Origin: Xestospongia muta
Lineage: Eukaryota; Porifera; Demospongiae; Haplosclerida; Petrosiidae
Assembly: GCA_963693285.1 (NCBI GenBank)
Contig: OY848921.1
Location: 4,335,497 to 4,399,496 of the forward strand
Length of the DNA: 64,000 bases
Direction: 5' to 3'
Shown: positions 20,746 through 32,332 of the stretch, piece by piece
How positions within the stretch are numbered: the stretch's first letter is position 1
Layout: each line of letters begins with the position of its first letter
The notes under the pieces: generated by a model
The model's input: the letters and a program-made list of their open reading frames with translations, nothing else
Database searches by the model: none
What the model was told of the DNA's origin: nothing
Position numbers and translations under genes: made by a program

Positions 20746-21349
20746 GACTCTCATAATAATAGCCTTAGCTGTAATAGTCTGTATTTTCTATCTATTCAGT
20801 CCACTTTTACAATTGGTCTGTTATGTATATATTGTCATATTTTTATATGAGTTCATTTATTACTATAGAGTGTATACATTCAGAAACAAATAATTTTGTC
20901 CAAATTTATATTACATAAATGCAGCCTGAAGCAATTTCTTTTCCTCACGTATGTTATGAAGGTCACTCAAATTCAACAAGAACATAAATGTGTGTACACT
21001 CATCTTTTGTGTTATGTGCTTATATCTTGAGACCCATAAGAACACTTGCTGACAAACTTCTGTATCAACCTGACGTCTTAGATATAGTTATTGTAGTGCA
21101 TTTGATGCAGAAGATGATATCGAAGCATTATCTTGTAACATTGAAAAGGACAAACATAGTTTGAATGTGAGGACTGCTGGATTAGTTATGCACATTTTGC
21201 ACAAATTTAACATAAACACTTTATTAATTTACATGTTTAACCAAAACATTGCATAGTTTTTTTGGCTGGCATGAGGCCCTGTGAAGTAATTGTGTTTAAA
21301 GAAGAACTTTTCATTTCTGAATCAAAAACACAAGTTTATGGTACCTTCA

Positions 21350-21910
21350 CAATTTTTAACCTCGCTGTGCGTGGGCGCATAGCGAGGGTACTGTAGTCTG
21401 TCAGTGTGTGTGTGTGTGTCTGTTACCAGGGTTGTTTTTTGAACTGCTATTACTTGGTAACCGAAGCGTTAGCAGCTACCAACGTTTAGCAACGAATAGA
21501 AAAACATGTGAACTTTACAACAGTAGTATCAAGAACATCGTCAAGAAAAACAGAAGCTTAAAACTCGCAAAAGAATTTTCAGGCTGCAGAGGTCAAGTGC
21601 TGTTTCTGGAAAAGTAAAAACCTTAACGTGGAGATTTTTTAGTATGTTGTAAAAAATCTCAGAAGAATACGCATCAGCAAGACAGAAGGCCGTTGGTCAA
21701 AGCAATCGTCAGAAAAGTTCTGAAAAGTTTTTCAGGATTGTGTATGGACTTGGAGCGAAGTAACGCATTCAGGAAACGTCTCAAAGCACTGAAAAAGCTG
21801 CTACTTATAGATAACATATCGATTTATATTTGTACTACAGGTCATTTTCAAAGAACACTTCATTTTCAAGTTACAATAAAATTTGTATATGATATATTGA
21901 AACATTTTAA
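21350..21910. repeat. Dispersed element E, copy 1
   Basis: Starts with a hairpin (CCTCGCTGTGCG ... CGCATAGCGAGG at 21359-21386) and a short GT run, then continues to a block at 21690-21905 that recurs at 49690-49890. In the shared block the same reading frame is open in both copies (KALKKLLLIDN and ICTTG motifs). A non-autonomous element whose right end was not found here; copy 2 has AGCGAGGTT near its end. Confidence 0.6.
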
Positions 21911-22307
21911 AGAGTCATGTAAAGGCTCAGAGAAACATTCATCACGAATCTAGCACTTAATCTTGGTTGGCAATTGAATGATACTATTACTTACTCAGTT
22001 ACAGACATGTCAATCAGAGTGCAAAGTACCCAGTAAACGACAAAGCTTTTTTCCCTTTGATTGAAGAGAAATGCTGAGTCATCAAACAACAGTTTGCAAT
22101 GTACATCACGTGATCCATCAATAATTTGACCACACCTTGTCCAATCTTAAATGTACATGTTACATGCACTCTGCAGTACTCATTCTGTGCAAACAACAAT
22201 TTTAGAAAAAAATCCACCAAAAATTTCCATACAAATATACTAATTTTAAGATTGGATTTATAGCAGAAATATACACTATAAAAATTAACATGTTATTTTA
22301 ACAACCA
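21911..22307. other. No gene seen
   Basis: AT-rich, no recognisable coding or structural feature. Confidence 0.35.
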
Positions 22308-22316
22308 TATTGTACC

Positions 22317-22386
22317 TAGTCTCATCCCCAGACCTACTCGCAAGCTAAACTACTTTAGCTTGCGAGTAGGTCTGGGGACAAGACTA
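22317..22386. mobile_element. 70-bp foldback insertion with 9-bp target duplication
   Basis: Two 33-bp arms (22317-22349 and 22354-22386) are reverse complements with two mismatches, around a 4-base loop. The arms run TAGTCT...CTAAA. The element is flanked on both sides by exactly TATTGTACC (22308-22316 and 22387-22395), a perfect 9-bp target-site duplication. Such duplications are typical of MULE-type transposition, so this is a minimal MITE, or a remnant reduced to its two ends. Confidence 0.7.
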
Positions 22387-22889
22387 TATTGTACCTTACA
22401 TAGATGAAATATAATAGCGAGACTATACTGGAATATAAAGTACTTTGTTCCTCTTTTCTATGAAGAATCTCAAGACTTGCATTGGAGCCTAAATATAGTA
22501 TATTGAAGTCTTTGCTTTAAATTTACCTAATTCTTATCTTCTCTAATATTATGTGCCTTTTGGTTTTATATTAATGTTACTGAGTAATAGAACAAAAGCA
22601 GACAACTTATATCAGCATAAATTTGTTGTTTGCTAACCTGCTAATTTCATTCAATTCCATTATTATAAACATTATAATTGTGATGCTAAAGCTTGACTTA
22701 CTCTTTCAATAATTTTTGGTTTGGAAATTAATTTGGGGAGAATATTTAAATACAACTTATGTTTGCATTATTTATAACATTTAATTAAGCTTCCTTATTT
22801 ACTAAAACATCATCTGTTACTCCAGTCTTATTCAAATCAATGAAGTTTGAATTGACATGACTGCTACTATTAGCATGTGGATAACATAG

Positions 22890-23475
22890 CACACCATATA
22901 TAACTGTAGAGTAAACTAGTTACTAGTGATATATAATATATATCATCTGAAAGGACATTTCAGACTTTATATTTGTCTGGACGACCAATACTAAAAATCA
23001 ACAAACAAAACCAAGCTATATATGCAATACAACAACCAATCAAAATACATCTAAGGAGTCCATAGTAACAGCCAATGAGTTAGCTGGAATAGAGTCCTTG
23101 ACCGATCACAATTGATTGAAGTGAGCAAGGTTGTTTCGATCTTATAACCAGAGATCTCATCAGCAGACACGGCAGACATACATAGAGTGCTAGATTATCT
23201 TTCGCCCTCCAGTAAGCTAGTGAGATAGAGCATCCCACTGTTTGTTGATTTTTAGTATTGGTTGTCCAGACAAATATAAAGTCTGAAATGTCCTTTCACA
23301 TCTATTACCCCTTTACTTAAGACTTTTCAACAATATATATCATCTGAGTAACATATAGCATACAATACATAACTCTATAGTAATAGACTAGTGATATATA
23401 ATACACACAGTTAAGTTTGTTATATATATATATATGCTAATAACTCGATTAGAAGAAAGGCAGTAAGCTAGGCTT
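22890..23475 (+). promoter_or_regulatory. FReD-type promoter copies around MITE M1
   Basis: AGTGATATATAATA at about 22926 and again at 23390, followed there by a TATA-rich run, GCTAATAACTCGATTAGAA and AAAGGCAGT. This matches the upstream region of the FReD gene and its relics near 26620 and 27050. No FReD exon follows on this strand, so it is an orphan promoter copy. Confidence 0.45.
22948..23298. mobile_element. MITE M1 (351 bp)
   Basis: Terminal inverted repeats of about 60 bp (TGAAAGGACATTTCAGAC ... at the left, its complement at the right) differ at one position. CATC occurs directly outside both ends and may be a 4-bp target-site duplication. The interior shows no coding frame. It sits inside a copy of the FReD promoter region, separating two halves of that sequence. 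Confidence 0.75.
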
Positions 23476-24014
23476 ACTGCCCCATTGGAATGTGTAAAAT
23501 GTTATATAAACTGTTATTTGTGGACCCATGAGTTTTTTCTGTTTTGTTGTCCTTTGACTCTATACAATGAAAACAATGGAATAAGGCAGTTCACTAATGT
23601 AGGAAAATGATATTTCATTAACTTCGTGGCAATTGTAATAATTTATAAACACTATGTATATATATGTTGCAGTACTGACTCATGTAGATTCCAATAGCTC
23701 AGTTCTAGAGCCTCCTCTACGGAAGCTGAAGATGGACATTCCAATTCTTCCACTCTTCAGCTTATCAAAAGGAACAGGGTCTAGCTTGCTAGACTAATGA
23801 TTTCATGGTCAATCATTCAAGTCAAATCCTTGGTAATAGTTATTACTTTAAATATATTCATAGCAATTGTTATGACCACATCTTATAAAGCTATAGCTCA
23901 ATCTTTTTATAAATATCATAATATTTATGTATGAACTATACTATTAAACATAATGTGTGTAATCATCCTATGTAATAAGCAACTGGCATATGCATTTTTA
24001 TCTCACATATCAAT
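23476..24014. other. No gene seen
   Basis: AT-rich stretch between the orphan FReD promoter copy and FReD relics. Confidence 0.35.
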
Positions 24015-24305
24015 TCATAGTTTTGTAGATACACTTCCATTAGCTAAACGATAGATGTTGTCAAATCCTAGGTAATACTCTCCTGACGTGTTGTCATATC
24101 CATTAACATAATCAATCCAGTTGAGATAGAAATCAACAGAGCCATCTATTCTTCTTTGAAAGACAGTCCATCCACCACCATCAGTCTCCATGTCACAGTA
24201 GACTGATATAGAGACATATAGTGAAATATAAGAATATGTATACAATAGCTGACCTGAATTGGAGTCCCTCCATCAGGATTGATAAGATATACACCCCTAC
24301 TGGTA
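24015..24305 (-). pseudogene. FReD fragment (exon 2 part and exon 3 start)
   Basis: The minus strand gives [12 protein letters not shown], a short intron and [17 protein letters not shown], continuing [18 protein letters not shown] to GSVSTKL. It then stops at 24015 and the rest of the fibrinogen fold is absent. Flanks are AT-rich. Confidence 0.65.
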
Positions 24306-24364
24306 TCAATAATTATTATTGTTAATTATTCTAATTTTACTTCTCCAGATCAGTGAAAGAGTGA

Positions 24365-24860
24365 GCAATATCAACACCAATATAGACAGCCTCTCAAGAG
24401 TACCACATAATGCCTTTTGTTGTGTCATCACCATAACAACCACTTAAGAGTAGTAACAGTCATTATACCACCATGCACCAGTAGATTCAATTAAACAATT
24501 ACCACTACTACTGCAATTACAAGCATCATTGTCATTGTCTTTGGTGTTAAATTTCATTAGATGATGCTAACTAATAAGAGTCTCCAGCAGTACCAGTATA
24601 TTCAGATACATGGAAAGTATAATCAGTAGTAGAATTACCTATGTAAAAGGTAGAGTAACTGGAATAACCACTGATACCATCTTTATCTCTCATATCAACT
24701 TATAGTTGTGTAGATACATTCTCATTAGCTAAAGAATGGATGATGCCAACTCCTACCCAATACTATCCAAAACCATGAACATAATAAGTTCAGTTGAGAA
24801 GGAAGTCAACAGAGGTATCCATTTTTCTTTGAAAGACAATCCATCCACCACATCAATACC
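24365..24860 (-). pseudogene. FReD exon 3 pseudogene
   Basis: Pieces follow the FReD order: GWIVFQRKMDTSVDFLLN, FYIGNSTTDYTFHVSEY, then GTAGDS, with stops and frameshifts throughout the second half (including the calcium-site and NCA region). Its C-terminal end joins directly to the exon-2 fragment at 24305, so two broken genes are fused. Confidence 0.65.
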
Positions 24861-25022
24861 ATATTGACCAATTAAAAAATGAATCATATCAGATATGTTG
24901 TAGAAAAAGAAACAGAAACAATGAACTAACTATATTTTATGAAATAATACAAAAAGAAAAGTACTATAACAATTACAGTAATATCTTTAATCAATAAAAA
25001 TTCCTGAGGAAATGTTATGCTA

Positions 25023-26000
25023 TTAGATATGACGTACTTTCATTTCAGTATATGATAGAGAATATTTCCAACCTTTCCAATGATACCATATAATACCACT
25101 ATCAGTATCAAAACCATAAAGACCATTTAAGTTAGAGTTATAGCAGTGTTTATACCACCATGCACCAGTGACAAAATTGGCACAATTACCTCCGGTAAGA
25201 AGATCATTGTCATTGTCTTTAGTACTGAATTTTACGAGATTATGATATGAAAGAGAGTCTCCAGCAGTACCATTGTATCCAGATACATGGAGAGTATAAT
25301 CAGTGGTAGAATTACCTATGTAAAAGGTAGAGTAACTGGCATATGCACTGTTATCATCTTTATCTCTCATATCAACTCGTAGTTTTGTAGATACGCTCCC
25401 ATTAGCTAAACGATAGATGTTGTCAAGTCCTAGCCAATACTCTCCAGAAGTGTTACCAAAACCATGAACATAATTAGTCCAGTTGAGATAGAAATCAACA
25501 GAGCCATCCATTCTTCTTTGAAAGACAGTCCATCCACTACCATCAGTCTCCAGGTCACAATAAGCCTATAGATACATGTAGTATGATATGAAAATAGTAT
25601 ACTACAGCTGACCTCAAATGGAATCCCTCCATCAGGATTGATAAGATATACACCATTGATAGTATAACCTGCTTCATACCAGGTCTTACAGTCTAGTAGA
25701 GCTAGATTATATACCATATAATGAAATAAATACACATTAATTGATAGAAGACAAATTTATATTACTTGGACATGACTTTGATCGTGTTGGTGGGCAGGAA
25801 ATTATCTTTTTCCTTCCATTTTCTTCCAAGTGTAATGTCTTTCTATAGTTACCAATTAGACAGCAGTATTGCTTATATAGAGAGGGTCCATGTTGTCCCG
25901 TGTAACAGTCAGCTGTCATACAGTGAGAGTATCCCTGTCCTACACTAGTAATATCAGGAGTTAGTAACACTACTACTAATAGTATGATAATCATAGTCAT
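25023..26000 (-). CDS. Secreted fibrinogen-related protein, intact (288 aa)
   Basis: Three exons splice with matching phases: exon 1 26000-25766 (235 bp), exon 2 25701-25613 (89 bp), exon 3 25565-25023 (543 bp including the stop); introns are 64 and 47 bp with GT-AG ends. Residues 1-22 are a signal peptide (MTMIIILLVVVLL...). Residues 23-78 form a domain with six cysteines (27, 32, 46, 47, 69, 77) that I do not recognise. Residues 83-288 are a fibrinogen C-terminal (FReD) domain: [42 protein letters not shown], the calcium-loop motif DNDND (225-229), NCA (236), GAWWYKHC (249), SNLNG and EMKVRHI at the end. FReD proteins bind carbohydrates or acetyl groups on microbes and are candidate innate-recognition lectins. 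It is the only complete member of a cluster of at least six copies. The promoter lies in an inverted duplication. Confidence 0.85.
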
Positions 26001-26100
26001 AGTATGTTAGGACAGTCACTAGAGTTAAACAATAACTACACTTAGACTTCAAACTGCCTTTCTTGTATATAACAACTCTATGTATCATATATCACTAACA
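26001..26100 (-). promoter_or_regulatory. Promoter of the intact FReD gene
   Basis: Reading toward the gene: AGTGATATATGATACATAG, TTGTTATATACAAG (TATA-like at about 26065-26072), AAAGGCAGTTTGAAGTCTAA, then the ATG at 26000. The same order of blocks recurs at 23390, 26630 and 27050, so it is a family promoter; the TATA-to-ATG distance is about 65-70 bp. Confidence 0.5.
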
Positions 26101-26620
26101 CTACAGTTATGTATGGTATGGTATGATACATGTTACTTACATGAGAGCAGTAGGAAATGTTTTGACTAGTACATCAAACATTAGCATACTCCCTATAATG
26201 TTAGTATGGTTACATGATGCTATGAATAATGTTTAAAGTGAAACATGTTTCTGGTAATTTGTAGATGACAGTATATATCAATTTGTTCACAAGTACATGT
26301 ACAAATGACTGATTCATTATTTAAAGATATGTATGTACTATAATTATCAATTTGATATCAGTATTGCTTATATGGAGGATACATACATATCTTTAAATGA
26401 TTAATCAGTCATTTGTACATGTACTTGTATACAAATAACTACATACTGTCATCTAAAAATTACCAGATACCTGTTTCACTTAAAACATTATTCACTGCAT
26501 CATGTAACCATACTAACATTGTAGGGAGTATACTAATGTTTCAAGTACTATAGCTAGTCAAACCAACTGCTACTACTATCATATCATATCCTAATATAGT
26601 ATACCATACATAAATGTAGT
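26097..26620. repeat. Inverted duplication of the FReD upstream region
   Basis: Arms of about 240 bp (26097-26335 and 26380-26620) are reverse complements with moderate divergence; shared blocks include CATTAG, CATGATG, TTACATGATGC and TACATGTAC. The 45-bp centre contains CAGTATTGCTTATAT, which also occurs in FReD exon 1 (25866-25880). The result is two FReD promoters firing apart from a palindrome: one to the intact gene, one toward 26700. Confidence 0.75.
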
Positions 26621-26730
26621 GTATAGACTAGTGATATATAATACATACAGTTAAAATTGTTACATATATATTAGCTAATAAATCAATTAGAATAAAGGCA
26701 GTTTGCAGTCTAAGTGCAGACATATTATAT
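26621..26730 (+). promoter_or_regulatory. Rightward orphan FReD promoter
   Basis: GACTAGTGATATATAATAC, a TATA-rich stretch and AAAGGCAGTTTGCAGTCTAA on the plus strand, equivalent to the promoter of the intact gene in mirror image. The first exon expected next is absent; instead an FReD exon 1 in the opposite orientation begins. Confidence 0.5.
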
Positions 26731-26734
26731 TGTC

Positions 26735-26836
26735 CCACATAATGCCAGCTCCCATAAAGTGGGAGGATCCCTGTCCTACACTACTAATATCAGGAGGTAG
26801 TAGCACTACCACAATCAATATGATAACTATAGTCAT
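26735..26836 (-). pseudogene. FReD exon 1 remnant
   Basis: From an ATG at 26836 the frame reads MTIVIILIVVVLLPPDISSV then GQGSSHFMGAG, clearly the signal-peptide exon of the intact FReD gene (MTMIIILLVVVLLTPDITSV), then diverges. Upstream on the same strand, to about 27060, lies the matching FReD promoter with an expanded TA run inside it. No further exons follow. Confidence 0.65.
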
Positions 26837-26930
26837 AATATGTTAGGATAGTGACTATAGTGAAATAATGACTACACTTAGACGAAAAAGCATTTAATAT
26901 AATTGAGTTATTAGCTACTATACATACATA

Positions 26931-26931
26931 C

Positions 26932-26982
<51 letters not shown>
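26931..26982. repeat. TA microsatellite
   Basis: About 50 bp of alternating T and A with one interruption, lying within the promoter of the FReD exon 1 remnant. Confidence 0.9.
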
Positions 26983-26987
<5 letters not shown>

Positions 26988-27059
26988 CATATAACAAATT
27001 TAACTGCATGTAGTGTATTATATATCACTAGTCTTTCTCTACAGTTCTGTATGGTATAC

Positions 27060-29345
27060 TATGTTAGTTGTGTGATAGTAATAACAGTCATGTCAATTAA
27101 AGTTTCATTGATTTAAAATGACACATGTCACTGATGTTGTTTCAGTAAATGAGTAAGCTTAATTAAGTGTTATAAATAATGCAAATATAACTTTTAAATA
27201 ATTCTCCCTAAATTAATTTCCAAACCAAAAGGCACAAATTATAATTGGAAGAGTAAGTCAAGACTCAGTCATGTCAATAAACTTTAGGGTCAGAATCAAA
27301 ATGTTTATAATACTGACATTATAATCTAATACTACCAAATGTAATAATACCAAATGTAATACTGCCGAATGTAATATAGTCAATATAATGTTGCAATCTA
27401 AGTGTATAATACCTTATTACTTCTTACTTCTGTTTTATTTCTATAGCATTGTTGGACATCAGGATCAACGCTCAAGACATCCATCTATCTCAAAGAGTCT
27501 GGGGGTAAGTTATAGCACACACTACTAGTTCACATTAACTCATTTTGTTACTATTATATTTGGTAGTATTATATGTGGTAGTATTGCATAGTTATGATAA
27601 ACATTTGTGTATCTATACTATATATATATATCATACACGATTATATAATATCAAACAGTAGGTAAGTTTGAGGATAATTTAAAGTAATAAACAAGTAACC
27701 CATCTAGAACAAAGAACAAAGATGAATGTATCGTTCAGAGAGATAGCTAAGGAAGTTACCAGCAACTAATTAATGATGTTAATGCCAGCCCCATACATAC
27801 CAAGGTTCGTTTGGGTGGAAAATGATACTACCTAGAACATTAATTAAATATGAAGTCTGGTCAATTAAGTGGGTGAGGTATACTGTAATATTAATTATAA
27901 TATACCTCACCCACTGCCATTCTCTTCTTTGGTTATGCATGATTACATAATTCAGTTACCACCTAGTTTGTATCTAGTGGTTCTGGTTACTTCTGTAAAT
28001 AATCCCCTTGTTTTTCTAGTACATGTGCATGTAAATTAATGGGTCCCTGTACAAAGGTTAGTTTATAATCTGGAGAGAAGGCTTACAAAACCTACTTAAC
28101 ATGTACAGGCATAATTAGGCCTTTTATAAGAATGAAAATTAATTAGATTATAAAATAAATTTTATGAGGTGTGGTTCACAACCAACATAGTTAATAGTTA
28201 GTTCTGCTGGAACATATGACTGTGCTTACTTAACAATCAATGTGTCTCTATAATAGTAAAATAGCATTAATTAAATTTAATTCAACTACTACATAAAAGT
28301 AATCTAATTAATAAAAGTTAAATACACAAATTAGTCAAAATAGTTAAGCAAATTTACCAAATTTAATTTTACTACTTGTTTAGTGTTAAATAAACTAATT
28401 AATCACAGAAAATATAAACCAAGTATTTAAAGATAACTAAACTAGTTAATAAAAGATAATAAATTGCCACTGTATGGCCACAAGACTTTGCATTATGATC
28501 CGGAACTATACTTTTATTGGTATCATCTTCATATGATCTCTATCATGATCATATTGAGATATTTTGGCTTGTGGAGCCCCTTCTATATGATGTGCTGTTT
28601 CATTTAAAAATATACAGTGCCACTTAGTGGATGAGTACAGAATAGATAAACATGTTCACAGATAGACCATTACAAAACTGGTTATATAGATGCTAATTAT
28701 ATGATGTTATCTCCTATATCTCCCAAACTGAAAGAGATATATCAGTTACTGTTCAAGTCTCAGTAAATATGCCATCAAAAATGCTATTGAATATTCCTCT
28801 TTTCTCTCTTTTCAGACACAGAAAAGATGATGGTATAATTGAGAAAGTACTTCTTATTGATTTCATTTGTCATGAAAAGTTAGTGGTTCATTTCAATCGT
28901 AATGTTAATTTTATGCTGGGACAAAATGGAAATAAGTGATATGTATATGTACTTTGTTTGTTAGTGTTAAATCATATACAATAGCACTGATATAATGAAG
29001 GATGTTAATCTTTACTATAACAAAGTAATAGGCTTAAATACATTGTTATACTGGGAAACTATTTATATAATCTTTCTATTTATCTCACACTAAGGAATGC
29101 TTCTCAAGGCTTGCAGCCACAAAGAATATGTCTGCTCAGTTGACTACTCTGAAAGCCAAGGAACTGATTAGCAAGAAAAGCTCTTAATTGCTGAAAGAAG
29201 CTGTGTATGCTAATAGCTACTCACTTACAAGAGGACTTACTGACTTTTCATTGACTTCTGCTAGTGATCTTGGCTTATTATTAAGTATACACTTGAGCTT
29301 TATAGAGCATTTGAGTCTTATTGCTTTATAGTTGTAAAGTGTAAA
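27060..29345. other. No firm gene; scattered exon-like pieces
   Basis: AT-rich. A piece between TTTCTATAG and GTAAGTTAT at about 27446-27505 could be a small exon. Another after an acceptor at 29096 reads ECFSRLAATKNMSAQLTTLK, ending at a stop near 29188. Neither family nor continuity can be shown. An inverted repeat with GAGGTATA and TATACCTC ends lies near 27875-27907. Confidence 0.3.
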
Positions 29346-29349
29346 CATA

Positions 29350-29526
29350 TAGTAGAGTATATAAACAGCCTCTCCAAGAGCACCACCTAATGCCTTTCAT
29401 TGTGTCATTACCATAACGACCAGTTAAGTTAAAGTAATAACAGTTATAATACCACTACGCACCAGTAAATTCAATTACACAATTATCACTGCTACCCCAA
29501 TTACCAGCATTATTGGCACCTTCATC
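29350..29526 (-). pseudogene. FReD C-terminal fragment
   Basis: The minus strand keeps the C-terminal FReD block seen at 30710-30850 (asparagine- and cysteine-containing SNLNG-type region and the tryptophan motif) with substitutions and stops. It is isolated from any other FReD exon. Confidence 0.55.
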
Positions 29527-29529
29527 TGC

Positions 29530-30660
29530 CATTGAGGTACTAAACAATTCCTTTATATAACCTTAAGTGGGACTCTCCCAATGTATGTTATATCTGCTTA
29601 GTCATGGTGACATCTTTATCATACAGACATGATGGCAGACAAACTATGTCTTTAATGTAAAAGTATTATTTAGCATTAGTAACAGTACCTCTAACAAAAG
29701 ACAGTCAGTGTCACTAGTGAGTGTAGTAATGTAGTAATTATGTGTACATGTCCAATGATACCATTATTCCATCCAGTACAACACATCCTCCCCTAATCCA
29801 GGCCATCACTACCTATAGGCACTTGTATATTGCCTGATTGTGTTAATGTCATTAATGAAGTTAAATTCAATATTACTATATAGATTATGTCCAACACAAA
29901 GTGTTCTCTTAATCATAAATCATGCTGGCTATAAATTATGAAAACAAGTAAATTACATCCTCAATTAGTACTAATATATTATTATAATATGTCTTCTTTA
30001 GTATGATACTGAGTCTATGTATACTGAAAACTAATCTCCAACATATATGTAAGTTAATCAATATGCTTTTCTCCTCAGATATTTAACATCTTCAGACAAT
30101 AGGAGGTAAAGAGAGACAGCTATTGTTAGAGTTAATGTGGGACTTGAAGTCACACTATTTGATTTAATATAATTATTTCTATAACTATAGATTGATACAC
30201 TCAAAGAGAAACAGGACACTGAAAGAAGAACAAAAAAAGCAGTAACAAGAGGCTACTAATGAGGTCAGTGCTATTATGATAAATAAGATGAAAAAAGAGA
30301 ACACTTGAGAAAAACATATATCTGAAGAGATGACGTGTATCTTAGTCATGGGTTGTGTTTTATTATTAATTTTGAAGGTATTTTTGCTGAACTATTTCTA
30401 ACTTTTTATTTAACATATAGCATTCTTATTCCTTTGTGACTGATTGCTTCACAAATCTGCTATTATGACAAATAAGCACTATTCTCTTGATATTGTGGCT
30501 ACTATGTACAAATGTCCATACTACTATTCCTATATTTGGCTTGTTTGAGATGTATTTACTGCTATTTCTACTACATTTAATGATTTTTAGAAATTTTTAT
30601 TTTATGAATAATCCAGTGTTAGTAAAATGTTTTTAACAATAATATTTTATTAAATGCTTT
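29530..30660. other. No clear gene
   Basis: A possible exon at about 30191-30260 (IDTLKEKQDTERRTKKAV, stop at TAA, then AG|GTCAGT) is the only coding-like feature. Confidence 0.3.
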
Positions 30661-30664
30661 TGTT

Positions 30665-31400
30665 TTAGACATGGCGTATTTTCATCTCAACAAATGGTAG
30701 AGAATATAGACAGCCTCTCCAAGAGAACCACATAATGCCTTTTGTTGTGTCATCACCATAACAACCGTTTAAGTTAGAGTAATAACAATTACAATATCGC
30801 CATGCACCAGTAAATTCAATGGCACAATTACCACTACTACCCCAATTACCAGTATCATTCTTAATGTCTTTAGTAGTAAATTTCATGAGATGATGCCAAC
30901 TAATAAGAGAGTCTCCAGCAGTACCACTATATCCATATACATGGAATGTATAATCAGTGGTAGAACAACCTATGTAAAAGGTAGAGTAACTGGCATATGC
31001 ACTAGAACCATTTTTATCTCTTATATCAACTCGTAGTTGTGTAGACACATTCCCATTAGCTAAACGATGGATTTGTCAAGTCCTAGCCAATACTCTCCTG
31101 AGGTATTTCCAAAACCATTAACATAATCAGTCCAGTTGAGATAGAAGTCAACAGAACCATCTATTCTTCTTTGAAATACAGTCCATCCACCACCATCAGT
31201 CCCCATGTCACAATAGGCCTATTGAAAGATGTAATAAAATATGAAAATAAGTGTACTAGAGCTGACCTCAAATGAAGTCCCTCCATCAGGATTGATAAGA
31301 TACACACCACTGGTAGTATAACCTGCCTCATACCAGGTCTTACAGTCTAATAGAACTATAGTGTCATAGCATGACATCAGTTATTTTCATGGTATCACTG
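30665..31400 (-). pseudogene. FReD pseudogene, copy B
   Basis: Exon 2 is 31355-31267 (89 bp) and exon 3 is 31218-30665 (554 bp). The intact gene's exon 3 is 543 bp with other indels; here a one-base deletion near 31072 breaks the frame after EYWLGLD, and the same deletion is in copy A. After the break the frame is open to the normal end: RVDIRDKNGSSAYASYS, NCAIEFTGAW, SNLNGCYGDD, WRGCLYSLPFVEMKIRHV. Unlike copy A the C-terminus is complete. The calcium loop is changed to KDIKNDTGN. Exon 1 is replaced by SRCR sequence apart from about 20 bp near 31405-31425. Confidence 0.8.
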
Positions 31401-31450
31401 CATTACCTCCTGGACATGAATAAAATCGTGTGTTTCATTTTTTTGTCTAG

Positions 31451-31960
31451 TTATATGGCACTGATACTCTTTCTATGACAATGGATGACCTCAACTGTGG
31501 AATACTGACTATCTCTTTCTCTACTGTCATTGATAGAGGATGTAATAATACTAACTCTTATGATGCTACTGTTTGCTGCTATAAGTGTATAAATATTTCT
31601 TCAATACTTATCATTTTTGCAACAGATACCACTAGGATCTGGAACAGTAATCCTTTCCCTGGTTTGATACAGCTTCAATGAGGCAGTTATATTAATCAAG
31701 GAAATGTAGAAGTCTACTGTAATGGAGAGTGGGAAACAATATGTGATAATGTATTTAGTTCTACTGATGCTCAAACTATTTGCAAAGAATTGTGATTTAA
31801 TAGTTACTATAATTATGATCACCTCAAAAATTATTATTAATGAATATAAACTTATTAGTGGCAAAATAAATATTTCAATATTTGTTTCATTTCGGATCTA
31901 GTAATTCCAGTCAATTCATTTGGGGTACAGACATGTCCAGTTATTTTCTTGGTCACATGT
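31451..31960 (+). pseudogene. SRCR-domain exon relics, copy B
   Basis: As in copy A: acceptor TTTTTTTGTCTAG, then YGTDTLSMTMDDLNCGI to SYDATVCCYKC, an N-half (GNVEVYCNGEWETICDNVFS) near 31695-31795 with stops at its two ends, and a linker piece after 31895. Confidence 0.55.
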
Positions 31961-32014
31961 TATGGTAATAGTAATTCCTGCCCATTGACTCCAGTGACTA
32001 GTTGTTCTCTCTCT

Positions 32015-32093
32015 TTGTTTCTGTTGTTTTCTGACTGTAGGGTTATTAATAAAATCAGAAAGAGATGGTGAATCTTGCATCAATTTCAATAAA
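32015..32093 (-). pseudogene. ATP synthase OSCP-like exon fragment, copy B
   Basis: Same peptide as in copy A (LMQDSPSLSDFINNPTVRK, then QQKQ), again without a donor site after it. Confidence 0.45.
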
Positions 32094-32221
32094 AAGAAAG
32101 CTATTATTTTAAAACAACAATCGGATAAACCAGTACATGTACACATACACTCTACATGTACTTCACTATAAATTATACATTAGCAGTTACAATAGGAGTT
32201 ATATTAATAACTACTAATTAC

Positions 32222-32332
32222 CTTAGTGTCTTTTAGTTCCTCTTCCACTTTCTCTAAAGACCCTTTCCTACAGGCAGCTGAAAACAAAGCATGAACATAT
32301 CTACCCTCTAATCCACACACTTGAATAGGAGC
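32222..32332 (-). pseudogene. ATP5PO-like: ATP synthase OSCP-like exon, copy B
   Basis: 111-bp exon between AG and GT: APIQVCGLEGRYVHALFSAA, then CRKGSLEKVEEELKDTK. Compared with copy A there are changes at conserved places (Y to C in QVYG), which fits relaxed constraint after duplication. Confidence 0.7.

Noticed and set aside
25766..25948. Plus-strand frame opposite FReD exon 1
   Set aside because: Shadow of the intact minus-strand exon, whose splice phases all agree.
26790..26990. Frame with a long alternating I-Y run
   Set aside because: It is the translation of a TA microsatellite; only the overlapping signal-peptide frame from 26836 has FReD homology.
27875..27907. Inverted GAGGTATA...TATACCTC read as a terminator or riboswitch
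   Set aside because: AT-rich palindromes are common here and there is no transcription unit to attach it to.
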